From Glycomyces sp. NRRL B-16210 (GTDB lineage: Bacteria; Actinomycetota; Actinomycetes; Mycobacteriales; Micromonosporaceae): 64,000 bases of DNA. Position 1 is the stretch's first letter, and each line of letters opens with the position of its first letter. Shown here piece after piece: positions 33,102 to 41,068 of the stretch. The stretch covers positions 367,592 to 431,591 of the forward strand of contig NZ_JOGR01000007.1 in the NCBI RefSeq assembly GCF_000719515.1, read 5' to 3'. The notes below the pieces were generated by a model. The model had not been told where the DNA came from. It saw only the letters and a list, made by a program, of their open reading frames with translations, and searched no databases. The translations under genes and the position numbers were made by a program.

Positions 33102-33992
33102 ATGAGCGACCAGGTACCGTCACGATTCTCCGGAGGCGTCGACCTCAGCACCCTCGCCGCCGCCGCACAGCAACAGCAGCAGGCCGCGCAGGCGCACCAG
33201 CACGGCGGCCCACCCGCCGGCGCGGGCGTCCTCGCCATCGACGTCACCGACGCGACCGTCCAGACCGAGGTGCTCGAACGCTCCCTCGACACGCTCGTCG
33301 TCGTCGCGTTCTGGGCCGACCAGGTGCCCGAGAGCCTCCAGGTCCGCGACCTCCTCCAAGGGCTCGCCGCCGAGGCGAACGGCGCCTGGGTCCTCGCCCG
33401 GGCCGACGTCCTCCAGAACCAGCAGCTCGCCGCCGCGCTCCAGCTCCAGGCGCTGCCGGCCGTCGTCGCGCTCGCGCAGGGCCGGCCGCTCGACCTGCTC
33501 CAGGGCCAGCAGACCGAGCAGGGCCTGCGCCAGTGGCTCGGCCGCGTCACGCAGGCCGCCGGGCTCGACGTGCCGCAGCCGTCCGACCCCGAGCTGGCCG
33601 CCGCCGAGGGCCTGCTGGTCAACGGCGACCTCGACGCCGCCGAGGCCGCGTACGACAAATACCTCAAGAACCACCCCGGGTCCGGCGAGGCCGAGGCCGG
33701 GATCGCGCAGGTGCGGATGCTGCGCCGCGTCGGGGCCCTCCCCGACAACGCCGTGGCCCTCGCCGACGCCAACCCCGACGACATCGACGCCGCGCTCGCC
33801 GCGGCCGACCTTCAGCTCCTGTCGGACCAGGCCGAGGCCGCCTACGACCGGTTGATCGCTCTGGTGGCCAAGAACTTCGGCGACGACCGCGAGCGCCTGC
33901 GCAAGCGCCTGGTCGAGTTGTTCACCATCGCCGGCGTTGACGACCCCGCCGTCGCCAAGGCCCGCCGCAAGCTCGGTTCGGTGCTCTTCTAG
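33102..33992 (+). CDS. YbbN/CnoX-like thioredoxin-fold co-chaperone
   Basis: A 296-residue protein. A Gln/Ala-rich N-terminus precedes a thioredoxin fold (about 45-150) in which the CxxC active site is replaced (FWADQVPESLQ). TPR-like helices follow (about 160-290). This is the actinobacterial YbbN-type layout: a redox-inert holdase/co-chaperone rather than an oxidoreductase. ATG 33102 has only a weak ribosome-binding site. Confidence 0.88.
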   Translation: MSDQVPSRFSGGVDLSTLAAAAQQQQQAAQAHQHGGPPAGAGVLAIDVTDATVQTEVLERSLDTLVVVAFWADQVPESLQVRDLLQGLAAEANGAWVLARADVLQNQQLAAALQLQALPAVVALAQGRPLDLLQGQQTEQGLRQWLGRVTQAAGLDVPQPSDPELAAAEGLLVNGDLDAAEAAYDKYLKNHPGSGEAEAGIAQVRMLRRVGALPDNAVALADANPDDIDAALAAADLQLLSDQAEAAYDRLIALVAKNFGDDRERLRKRLVELFTIAGVDDPAVAKARRKLGSVLF

Positions 33993-34020
33993 CGAGATTC
34001 ATCAAGGGGCGCAACGCATC

Positions 34021-34055
34021 CGAACCTCCACGCCATGCGGTGGCGTGGAGGTTCG
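34021..34055. terminator. Terminator after the YbbN-like gene
   Basis: A perfect 15-bp stem with a five-base loop, 28 bases after the stop codon, then TCCGTT. Confidence 0.7.
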
Positions 34056-34187
34056 TCCGTTCGGCGCCCGAAGGCGGACGTTCGCCGGGCCGCGGCGACG
34101 GACGGTGAGTTCGCTTGCTCGACCTGGTGCCGAGGCCGTGCACTGTGACAAGCTAGCTGAGCCGGTTCCGTGGTGGGGAGGTGTGTG

Positions 34188-35102
34188 TTGCCCGCGACTC
34201 GATCAAGACGCGTCGCGGTCCTCGACGCGCCCTCGAACCTCGGCCTGCGCCCGCCGACCCCCAACACCGTCCCCGGCTGCGCCAAGGCCCCCGGCGCCCT
34301 GCGCGACCACCGGCTCATCGCGCGCCTCAACGCCATCGACGCCGGCTGCCTGACCCCGCCGCGCTTCGACGCCTCCGACTGGCGGCCCGGCGACGGCGTC
34401 GGCCAGGCCAAGGCCATCGCCGAGTACACCCGCCGCCTCGCCGACCGCGTCGAGCGGCTCTGGCAGGAGCGGCGCTTCCCGCTCGTCCTCGGCGGGGACT
34501 GCTCGATCCTGCTCGGCTCGGCCCTCGCCGCCCGGCGGCGGACCGAACGCGACGGCAAGAGCCGCGGCCTGATCCACATCGACGCGCACTCCGACTTCCG
34601 CCACCCGGGCAACTCCCAGTACGTCGGCGCGGCCGCCGCCGAGGAGCTGGCGCTCGCCACCGGGCGCGGCCAGCCCGACCTGACCGACATCGGCGGACTC
34701 AGGCCCTATGTGGACACCGATCATCTGGTGATGCTCGGCCTGCGGGCCGACGACCCGCACCGGGTCGAGCTGGAGGCCACCGGGATCGCGATGCGGACGG
34801 TGCCGGGACTGCGGTCGGGGGGCGTGGGCCGCAGCGCCGAATGGGCGCTGGAGGCGCTGGGGGACGTGACGACCTTCTGGCTCCACGTGGACGCGGACGT
34901 GCTCGACCCCTCGGTGATGCCGGCGGTGGACGGCCCGGCCCCGGGCGGGATCTCCCTCGGGGAGCTGAGCCAGATCATCACGACCTGCGCGGCCGACGAC
35001 CGGTGCGTCGGCATGGACCTCACCGTCTTCGACCCCGACTACGACCCCGACGGCACCTACGCGAAGGCGCTCACCGACCTCCTTGTCGAGTCGCTCCAGT
35101 AA
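34188..35102 (+). CDS. Arginase/agmatinase-family ureohydrolase
   Basis: A 304-residue enzyme with the binuclear manganese motifs of the arginase family: GGDCSILLG, HIDAHSDFR (the DAHxD motif) and HVDADVLDPSVMPAV (DxDxxDP). A conserved acidic MDLTVFDPDYDPDG lies near the C-terminus. The substrate cannot be read from the sequence: arginase, agmatinase, formiminoglutamase and guanidino-acid hydrolases share these motifs. The NLGLRPP..VPGCAKAPGALR start resembles arginase-type members. TTG 34188 is chosen because GGGGAGG lies six bases upstream; GTG 34170/34185 are alternatives. Confidence 0.87.
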   Translation: MPATRSRRVAVLDAPSNLGLRPPTPNTVPGCAKAPGALRDHRLIARLNAIDAGCLTPPRFDASDWRPGDGVGQAKAIAEYTRRLADRVERLWQERRFPLVLGGDCSILLGSALAARRRTERDGKSRGLIHIDAHSDFRHPGNSQYVGAAAAEELALATGRGQPDLTDIGGLRPYVDTDHLVMLGLRADDPHRVELEATGIAMRTVPGLRSGGVGRSAEWALEALGDVTTFWLHVDADVLDPSVMPAVDGPAPGGISLGELSQIITTCAADDRCVGMDLTVFDPDYDPDGTYAKALTDLLVESLQ

Positions 35103-35191
35103 ATGCGTTGATCATTCACCCTCTCGCATAGGAACATTGACGACGCAACTCGGCCGGTTGTCCACAATGTCCCCACGAGAGGAGCCCTTCC

Positions 35192-36379
35192 ATGTCCTTC
35201 ACCGATCTTCAGAGTAAAACGGCTCCGATCCGCCTGTGGGGCGACGTCGACGCCGTCGAGCCGCAGGCGCGCGGGCAGCTCCACAACATCGCCGGGCTGC
35301 CCTGGGTCCACGGCGTGGCCGTGATGCCCGACGTCCACTACGGCATCGGCGCGACGGTCGGATCGGTCATCGCGATGCGCAGGGCGGTCTCGCCCGCCGC
35401 GGTGGGCGTCGACATCGGCTGCGGCATGACCGCGCAGCGCACTTCGTTGACGGCCGACGACCTGCCCGAGGGCCTCGGGCGGCTGCGTTCGGCGATCGAG
35501 GCGGCGATCCCGGTCGGCCAGGCGATGCACAAGAGCTCGGTCGACGTGGGCCACGTCAAGACCGGACTGCACGGCTGGCACGAGTTCTGGTCGGGCTTCG
35601 ACGATCTGGCGCCGCCGGTGGCCCGCCGGTCCGAGTCGAAGGCGATGAAGCAGCTCGGCACCCTAGGCGGAGGCAACCATTATATCGAAGTGTGTCTATC
35701 TGATGATGGACAGGTCTGGATGATGCTGCACTCCGGTTCCCGCTACGTCGGCAACGCGCTCGCGCAGCACCACATCGAGAAGGCGAAGGGCCTGCCGCAC
35801 AACGCGGACCTGCCCGATCGGGATCTCGCGGTGTTCGTGGCCGACACGCCCCAGATGGAGGCGTACCGGCGGGACCTGTTCTGGGCGCAGGACTACGCCC
35901 GCCGCAACCGCGCCGTCATGATGGCGCTGCTGCGCCAGGTGATCAAGAAGCGCTTCGCGAAGGTCAGGTTCGACCCCGAGATCTCGGTCCACCACAACTA
36001 CGTGGCCGAGGAGACCCACGACGGCCAGGAGCTGCTGGTCACCCGGAAGGGCGCGATCCGCGCCGGGCTGGGGGACATGGGGATCATCCCCGGTTCGATG
36101 GGCGCGGCGAGCTTCATCGTGCGCGGCCTCGGGAACGGGGCGGCCTACGAGTCGGCCTCGCACGGCGCGGGCCGCAAGATGAGCCGCAGTGCCGCGCGCA
36201 AGCGCTTCACCGTGGAGGACCTCATCGCGCAGACCGAGGGCGTCGAGTGCCGCAAGGATCCCGGCGTGATCGACGAGATCCCGGGCGCGTACAAGGACAT
36301 CGAGGAGGTCATGGCGGCCCAGTCCGACCTGGTCGAGATCGTCGTCCGCCTGCGCCAGGTCATCTGCGTCAAGGGCTGA
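35192..36379 (+). CDS. rtcB: RtcB-type RNA ligase
   Basis: A 395-residue GTP- and Mn2+-dependent ligase that joins 2',3'-cyclic phosphate or 3'-phosphate RNA to 5'-OH ends. The metal-binding cysteine lies in GVDIGCGM, other ligands in GTLGGGNHYIEV and MLHSGSR, and the guanylylated histidine in SHGAGRKMSRSAA. No archease or RNA-processing regulator is adjacent, so whether it acts in repair or tRNA metabolism is open. ATG 35192 follows GAGAGGAG. Confidence 0.95.
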   Translation: MSFTDLQSKTAPIRLWGDVDAVEPQARGQLHNIAGLPWVHGVAVMPDVHYGIGATVGSVIAMRRAVSPAAVGVDIGCGMTAQRTSLTADDLPEGLGRLRSAIEAAIPVGQAMHKSSVDVGHVKTGLHGWHEFWSGFDDLAPPVARRSESKAMKQLGTLGGGNHYIEVCLSDDGQVWMMLHSGSRYVGNALAQHHIEKAKGLPHNADLPDRDLAVFVADTPQMEAYRRDLFWAQDYARRNRAVMMALLRQVIKKRFAKVRFDPEISVHHNYVAEETHDGQELLVTRKGAIRAGLGDMGIIPGSMGAASFIVRGLGNGAAYESASHGAGRKMSRSAARKRFTVEDLIAQTEGVECRKDPGVIDEIPGAYKDIEEVMAAQSDLVEIVVRLRQVICVKG

Positions 36380-36384
36380 GCGCG

Positions 36385-36414
36385 GTCCGGGCTGCACCGC
36401 GGTGCAGCCCGGAC
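36385..36414. terminator. Bidirectional terminator between rtcB and the DUF4259 gene
   Basis: A 30-bp perfect palindrome lies five bases after the rtcB stop and ten bases before the 3' end of the convergent gene. Confidence 0.7.
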
Positions 36415-36424
36415 GCGTTGCGGC

Positions 36425-36841
36425 TCAAGCCTTCGGCCGCGCGAGGACCTCGCGGTAGGGAGCGAGCAGTTCGAGGACCTTCTCGAGCGAGCCCGCGTCG
36501 AGCCAGAGGTAGTGCCATTCGTTGATCTCGGGATCGCGAAGACGGTCGAGGGTGCGCAGGGCCAGGGATCGCAGCTCCTCGGTGGCCTCGAAGGCACGGG
36601 TCTCGAGGATCTCGGCGATCCGCTCGTTCTCTGCCGGTGCGCCGAGCCGGTTCGCGATGAGGACCGCCGCGGCCACCGCACCCTGCGCCTCGGGGTTCTC
36701 GATGTACTCGTCGTTGTCGAGCACCTCGGCCATAGCGGCCCGCAACTGCTCGGCGACCTTTGCGGGATCGTTCTCGGCCAGAGCGCCGACGCAGTCCCAA
36801 GCGCCGTCGTTGTCGAACGGCCCATAATCCCAAGCGCCCAT
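36425..36841 (-). CDS. DUF4259-domain protein
   Basis: A 138-residue helical protein starting MGAWDYGPFDNDGAWD, the DUF4259 signature. It has an acidic surface and helical repeats further on, and the family has no known activity. ATG 36841 is chosen because GAGGT lies five bases upstream. An ATG five codons earlier (36856) has no ribosome-binding site. Related genes often occur near toxin-immunity or stress loci, but nothing here supports that. Confidence 0.82.
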   Translation of the reverse strand: MGAWDYGPFDNDGAWDCVGALAENDPAKVAEQLRAAMAEVLDNDEYIENPEAQGAVAAAVLIANRLGAPAENERIAEILETRAFEATEELRSLALRTLDRLRDPEINEWHYLWLDAGSLEKVLELLAPYREVLARPKA

Positions 36842-36894
36842 AAGTACCTCTTCCATCGGTGAGTATTCCGCCGATCGTAGGGACCGAGTGCGAC

Positions 36895-36930
36895 AACGCG
36901 GGCCTCCCGCCTCGACAGGAGGCCCGCGTT
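36895..36930 (-). terminator. Terminator of the VOC gene
   Basis: A 13-bp stem with a 10-base loop lies directly downstream of the minus-strand VOC gene. Confidence 0.6.
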
Positions 36931-36934
36931 TCCG

Positions 36935-37351
36935 TCAGTGCTGGGCCGGGAGGTCCAGGACCCAGGTGATGCCGAAGCGGTCCTTCAGCATGCCGTACAG
37001 CGCCGCCCATGCGGACGGGCCGAGCGGCTGGATCACGGTCGCGTCCTCGGCGAGGCGCTTCCAGACCGCGGTGAGCTCCTCGGGGTCGTCGCCGCGGACC
37101 GAGACGAAGAACGGGTCTTCACCCTGGCTCCACGGGCGCGACGCGGGCACGTCGTAGGCCATCACCCGGAACCCGCTGGGGGCCTCGACCTGGCCCCAGA
37201 CGACGAGGTCGGCCTCGGCCGGGTCCTCGGCGCCGCCCATGTCCCCGTAGGTGGTGACGACCAGGTCGCCCCCGAACGCGGACCGGTAGAACTCCAGCGC
37301 CGCACGGGCGTCGCCGCGGAAGTTCAGGTGCGGAGTGGTGTTCACGCTCAT
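36935..37351 (-). CDS. VOC/PhnB-like glyoxalase-fold protein
   Basis: A 138-residue protein of the PhnB-like VOC type, with two beta-alpha-beta modules. HLNFRGDARAALEFYRSAFGG is the canonical opening, and ADLVVWGQVEAPSGFRVMAYDVPAS and the Trp-rich end (FGITWVLDLPAQH) fit the family. The metal-binding set is incomplete, so catalysis is uncertain. GAAGGAG precedes ATG 37351. It is divergent from a WYL regulator, a common pairing in actinobacteria. Confidence 0.87.
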   Translation of the reverse strand: MSVNTTPHLNFRGDARAALEFYRSAFGGDLVVTTYGDMGGAEDPAEADLVVWGQVEAPSGFRVMAYDVPASRPWSQGEDPFFVSVRGDDPEELTAVWKRLAEDATVIQPLGPSAWAALYGMLKDRFGITWVLDLPAQH

Positions 37352-37460
37352 GGAATCTGCTCCTTCGTTCGCATCGGCCGGGCGGTGCCGCCCGGTTCCA
37401 TACGAGGCTGGCACCGGTAGAGGACAGTTCTCGTCCGCTATTGGTGGCAGGATCGCGTCC

Positions 37461-38426
37461 ATGTCCGAGACCTCGTCGCGCCTGCTGAAGCTCCTGTCGG
37501 TCCTCCAGACCCCTCGGGACTGGCCGGGGCCGCAGCTCGCCGAGCGCATGGGCGTGGACGTGCGCACCGTGCGCCGCGACGTCGACCGCCTGCGGGAGAT
37601 GGGCTACCGCATCCGGGCGCTCAAGGGCCCGCACGGCGGCTACCGGCTCGACGCCGGGTCGGCGCTGCCGCCGCTGCTGTTCGACGACGACCAGGCGGTC
37701 GCGCTCGCGGCCGCGCTCCAGAGCGTCACCGCGCCCGGCATCGAGGAGGCCGCGGCGCGGGCCTTGGCGACCGTGCGCCAGGTCCTGCCCTCCCGTCTGC
37801 GCCATCGCGTGGACGCGCTCCAGGTCACCGCCGTCAACGGGCCCGACGCTCCGGCGGTGCGCCCGGAGCTGCTCGCGGCCGTCGGAGCGGCCGTGCGGTC
37901 CCGGGAGGAACTCCGGTTCGACTACAGCGGCAAGGAAGGCGTACAGCGACGCAGGGCCCAACCGCATCACCTGGTCACGCGTCTCGGACGCTGGTACCTC
38001 GTCGCCTGGGACCCCGAGCGCGGCGACTGGCGGATCTTCCGCGTCGACCGCATGGAACTCCGTACGCCGTACGGACCGCGTTTCACTCCACGGGACCTGC
38101 CCGGCGGCGACGTGCGCGCGTTCGTGAGCGCCAGGTTCAAAGGCTCGGACAGCGTCAATGCGTGGCCCTGCCGCGGCGAAGCGGTGCTCGCCGCTCCTGC
38201 GGCGGACATCGCTCCCTACGCTGGGGACGGGCTCGTCGAGGATCTTGGTTCGGGCCGGTGCAGGATCGCGCTCGGTTCCTGGTCGTGGCCCGCGCTGGCG
38301 GCCGCGATCGGCCGTTTCGACGCCGATGTCGAGGAGGCGCGGCCTCCCCAGCTCGCCGCCGCCTTCACCCGCCTCGCTGCCCGTTTCGCCCGGGCCGGGC
38401 GGGACTCACCGCAGGCCGATGCTTGA
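37461..38426 (+). CDS. YafY-type WYL-domain transcriptional regulator
   Basis: A 321-residue regulator with an N-terminal DeoR-like helix-turn-helix (SRLLKLLSVLQTPRDWPGPQLAERMGVDVRTVRRDVDRLREM). A WYL domain follows (about residues 130-215, with RRAQPHHLVTRLGRWYLVAWD), then a C-terminal WCX extension. WYL domains bind nucleotides or other negatively charged ligands. It is divergent from the VOC gene and is the probable regulator of that gene. ATG 37461 lacks a clear ribosome-binding site. Confidence 0.9.
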   Translation: MSETSSRLLKLLSVLQTPRDWPGPQLAERMGVDVRTVRRDVDRLREMGYRIRALKGPHGGYRLDAGSALPPLLFDDDQAVALAAALQSVTAPGIEEAAARALATVRQVLPSRLRHRVDALQVTAVNGPDAPAVRPELLAAVGAAVRSREELRFDYSGKEGVQRRRAQPHHLVTRLGRWYLVAWDPERGDWRIFRVDRMELRTPYGPRFTPRDLPGGDVRAFVSARFKGSDSVNAWPCRGEAVLAAPAADIAPYAGDGLVEDLGSGRCRIALGSWSWPALAAAIGRFDADVEEARPPQLAAAFTRLAARFARAGRDSPQADA

Positions 38427-38537
38427 GCAGTGTTTTTCGCGCTGCGCCGCTTCGCTTTTCGATTGGCGGAGCTTGCATCACAGGAGGCCGGTGAAAATCG
38501 CTGTGCCCGGGTGCTCCAGGCACCGTAGGCTCCGGGC

Positions 38538-39188
38538 GTGATCGAGTTCGAGACACTGCGCGGCCTGACGCATCGGGAGGTCGCCGGGCGGCTGCTCGCG
38601 GCCGGTTGGGACGTGTCCGGGACCGGCGACTGGGCCGTGGTCTGGCGCTCGCCCGATGGTGCGCAGGTCGCCCGGGTGTGCGCGTTCGAGCCCGCCTACG
38701 GGATCTTCGTGCGGTTGTGCCGCGATCTCGCCGGCCACCCGATGCTGCCGCGGATCGACTTCGACGCCGAACTCTCCGGCGGCGGACGGCTCACGGTGAT
38801 GGAGTTCCTCCGCCCGGCCGAGCCTGGCGAGGCCGCCTCGGTCAAGGAGCGCTGGGAGGCCGCGGCCGTCGGCGATCCGATCACGGCGCTGCGACGCGCG
38901 GCCGAGCGCCTCGACGCCGAAGCGGCGGCCGCCTGCTCCTTCTGGGGAGGGCTCGACTTCAACCCCGGCAACGTCATGCGGCGCGAGGACGGCGAGCTGC
39001 TGCTCCTGGACCTGTTCTACGCCAACGGCCCTGAGATCTACCGCGTCCTGCTGGAGGACCCGGCGCAGATCGCCGCGGCCTTCCCCGCCCAGAAGCGGCG
39101 GTTCCTGTGCGAGATCGCCGCGATCGCCCGCGAGTCGACGACGCGGGAGCTGGCCGAGCTGCGCGCCGCCGCGGCCGCGATCGGCTGA
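38538..39188 (+). CDS. Kinase-fold (phosphotransferase-like) protein
   Basis: A 216-residue protein with a degenerate protein-kinase/aminoglycoside-phosphotransferase fold. WAVVWRSPDGAQVARVCAFEP resembles the nucleotide-binding sheet. WGGLDFNPGNVMRREDG matches the catalytic loop (D..P.N) and LLLDLFYANG the metal-binding DFG-like segment. It is shorter than typical APH enzymes, with the C-terminal helical lobe reduced. The substrate is unknown; its immediate neighbours give no hint. GTG 38538 start. Confidence 0.7.
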   Translation: MIEFETLRGLTHREVAGRLLAAGWDVSGTGDWAVVWRSPDGAQVARVCAFEPAYGIFVRLCRDLAGHPMLPRIDFDAELSGGGRLTVMEFLRPAEPGEAASVKERWEAAAVGDPITALRRAAERLDAEAAAACSFWGGLDFNPGNVMRREDGELLLLDLFYANGPEIYRVLLEDPAQIAAAFPAQKRRFLCEIAAIARESTTRELAELRAAAAAIG

Positions 39189-39198
39189 CCGCACCGAT

Positions 39199-40263
39199 TC
39201 AACTCGCGAGAGCGGGCCCGAGTGCCGCTCGCACTCGTTCGGGCGACCACGTGTCGATCCGGTCGGCCGCGACCATCAGCAGTCCACCGTGCCGCAGGGT
39301 CCGGACCTCCGCGAACGCGCCTGACGCTTCTACGGCCGCCTTGCCTCCCAGCGCTTTCGCTGCTCCCGGGCCGCACGCGGTCGCCCAGCCGTATCCGCGC
39401 AGTCGCGTCTCGCTCTGCTCGTACGCCCGGTACCCGGCGGCGCCGAGCGTGCGTTCGTGCGCTGTAGTCCGCGGGTGCTGCTCGTTGCGGTCGACGTGCC
39501 CGTACGCGCCGTCCCGAGCCGCCATCTGGTCGGCCAGGAACGCGGCCCAGCGGTGCTCCTCGCGCGCTTCCGCGCCGCCGTAGCGCACCGCGGTGCAGCG
39601 CAGCCATCCGTCCGGTTCGCGGTGCGCCTGTACCTCGTGCACCGCCAGCTCGCCGTCTCGCGTGAACGCCGAGGCGCTCAGCGACACCGCCGTGAACTCG
39701 TCCCTCCAACCCGTATCGAACGCGGCCGCCCAGTCTCCGCCGAAGTGCTCGAACACCAGGGTCCTGCGAGCCGCCAAGGCGGACATGCGCAACCGGACCC
39801 GACGGTCGAACCGGTCCCCGTCGAGGACCGGCGCCGGACCGGGATCGGCGGCGAAGACGCCGCCGTAGAGACTCGCGGCGGCCGCCGTCAGCCAATCGCG
39901 GACGGCGGCGCGCGGGTCCGCCCCGGACCGGGCCGTCAGCACCGCTTGGAGGTCGGCCGGTTCGCTCCCGGGCGTCAACAGCGGCCGCGGCGCCGGAGTG
40001 CCCGGAGGCCGCAGCAGCGTGCCGTAGTCGGGCCCGAGCCGGTCCAGGACGTCCAGGCACGCCTCGCGTTCGCCGCCATGGCGAACCGAGTCGGAGACCT
40101 GCCCGCGCTCGGAGTAGCACACCAGCCACCCCGCGCCGTCCCGGACGAGGTAGCACCCCTCCGCGCCGTGCACGGCCTCGACCGGGCCGTCCGGCAGCAC
40201 GTGCAGGTAACCGGGCCCGACCCCGAAGCGGCCGAGCCATGCGTTGAGAGCGGTGATGTCCAT
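39199..40263 (-). CDS. Hypothetical protein, 354 residues
   Basis: I do not recognise a family. The N-terminal third (about 1-100) forms a small alpha/beta domain with VHGAEGCYLVRDGAGWLVCYSERGQ, reminiscent of immunity-type or SUKH-like folds but without a clear motif. The middle and C-terminal parts are rich in Arg, Trp and Ala, including DGWLRCTAVRYGGAEAREEH and HEVQAHREPDG. There is no signal peptide or membrane segment. ATG 40263 has no strong ribosome-binding site. It is flanked by a convergent kinase-like gene and an upstream TetR gene in the same direction, 30 bases away. Confidence 0.65.
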   Translation of the reverse strand: MDITALNAWLGRFGVGPGYLHVLPDGPVEAVHGAEGCYLVRDGAGWLVCYSERGQVSDSVRHGGEREACLDVLDRLGPDYGTLLRPPGTPAPRPLLTPGSEPADLQAVLTARSGADPRAAVRDWLTAAAASLYGGVFAADPGPAPVLDGDRFDRRVRLRMSALAARRTLVFEHFGGDWAAAFDTGWRDEFTAVSLSASAFTRDGELAVHEVQAHREPDGWLRCTAVRYGGAEAREEHRWAAFLADQMAARDGAYGHVDRNEQHPRTTAHERTLGAAGYRAYEQSETRLRGYGWATACGPGAAKALGGKAAVEASGAFAEVRTLRHGGLLMVAADRIDTWSPERVRAALGPALAS

Positions 40264-40293
40264 GGGGCGTTCCGATCCGGTCGCATTAACGGT

Positions 40294-40905
40294 TCAGTGG
40301 TCCGGGGTCAGCAGCGGCATCACGATCTGGTCGAGGATCTCGTCGATGACGTGCTCGGGCGCGGGGTGGCCGCGGGTGAGGAAGTAGTGGGTCAGCAGGG
40401 AAGGAGCGAGGTTCACCACGCGCGGCAGCAGGGCCTCGGGGCGGACCGTGCCCTGCTCGATGCCGTGTTCCAGGATCTTGGCGAAGATCCTTATGCGCGG
40501 CGCCTCGATGCGGTTGCGCAGCTCTTCGGCTTCGGCCTCGGCAGCACCCTCGTCCCGTCCGCTCGCGCCCAGCTCGCCGACCCAGCCGCGGATCGCCTCG
40601 CCGAACGGGCCGCCCTGGTAGGAGGCGATGAACCGCATGACCTTGAGGAGGTCCCCCCGGAGGTCCCCGCTCGGCTCGAACTCGGTCTCGGCCACCGTCG
40701 CCTTGTAGCGGGCCGCCGCCCTGATGAGATGCGCCCGGTCGGGCCAGCGCTTGTACAGCGAGGCCTTGCCCGCCTTGGCGCGGGCCGCGACGGCCTCCAT
40801 GCGGAGGTTCGCGTAGCCGACCTCGGCGAGCTCCTCCAGGGCGGCCTCGAAGATCGCGCGCTCGAGGTCGTCGCCGCGTCTGCGCCCGGTTGTGGACTCG
40901 GTCAC
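40294..40905 (-). CDS. TetR-family regulator of the adjacent efflux pump
   Basis: A 203-residue repressor with a TetR helix-turn-helix (about residues 14-60: LERAIFEAALEELAEVGYANLRMEAVAARAKAGKASLYKRW) and an AcrR-like C-terminal ligand domain. GTG 40905 is chosen, since GGGGGAG lies five bases upstream; an ATG 11 codons earlier (40938) lies inside the operator. It is divergent from an EmrB/QacA-type transporter, with a perfect inverted repeat between them, so it probably represses both. Confidence 0.88.
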   Translation of the reverse strand: MTESTTGRRRGDDLERAIFEAALEELAEVGYANLRMEAVAARAKAGKASLYKRWPDRAHLIRAAARYKATVAETEFEPSGDLRGDLLKVMRFIASYQGGPFGEAIRGWVGELGASGRDEGAAEAEAEELRNRIEAPRIRIFAKILEHGIEQGTVRPEALLPRVVNLAPSLLTHYFLTRGHPAPEHVIDEILDQIVMPLLTPDH

Positions 40906-40921
40906 CGCTCCCCCTTCAATA

Positions 40922-40938
40922 GTGAACGATGCGTTCAC
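40922..40938. promoter_or_regulatory. TetR operator between the repressor and the efflux gene
   Basis: GTGAACG-N3-CGTTCAC is a perfect 7-bp-arm inverted repeat. A second half-site, CGTTCAC with GC before it, occurs at about 40969-40975. Its position upstream of both divergent genes fits autorepression plus control of the pump. Confidence 0.7.
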
Positions 40939-41068
40939 TAAATGCTAGCTTGTAATAAGAGACGCGCCGTTCACTACATCAGCACGTCGAACACCATCAC
41001 GCCATCGGCCGCCGGGCCCGCCGTCAGCGCCCCCCGGCCCTCCTCCGCAACACCATAGGAGGCCGTCC

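Noticed and set aside
33102..33992. Active thioredoxin
   Set aside because: The CxxC site is replaced; the protein fits the redox-inert YbbN-type co-chaperone instead.
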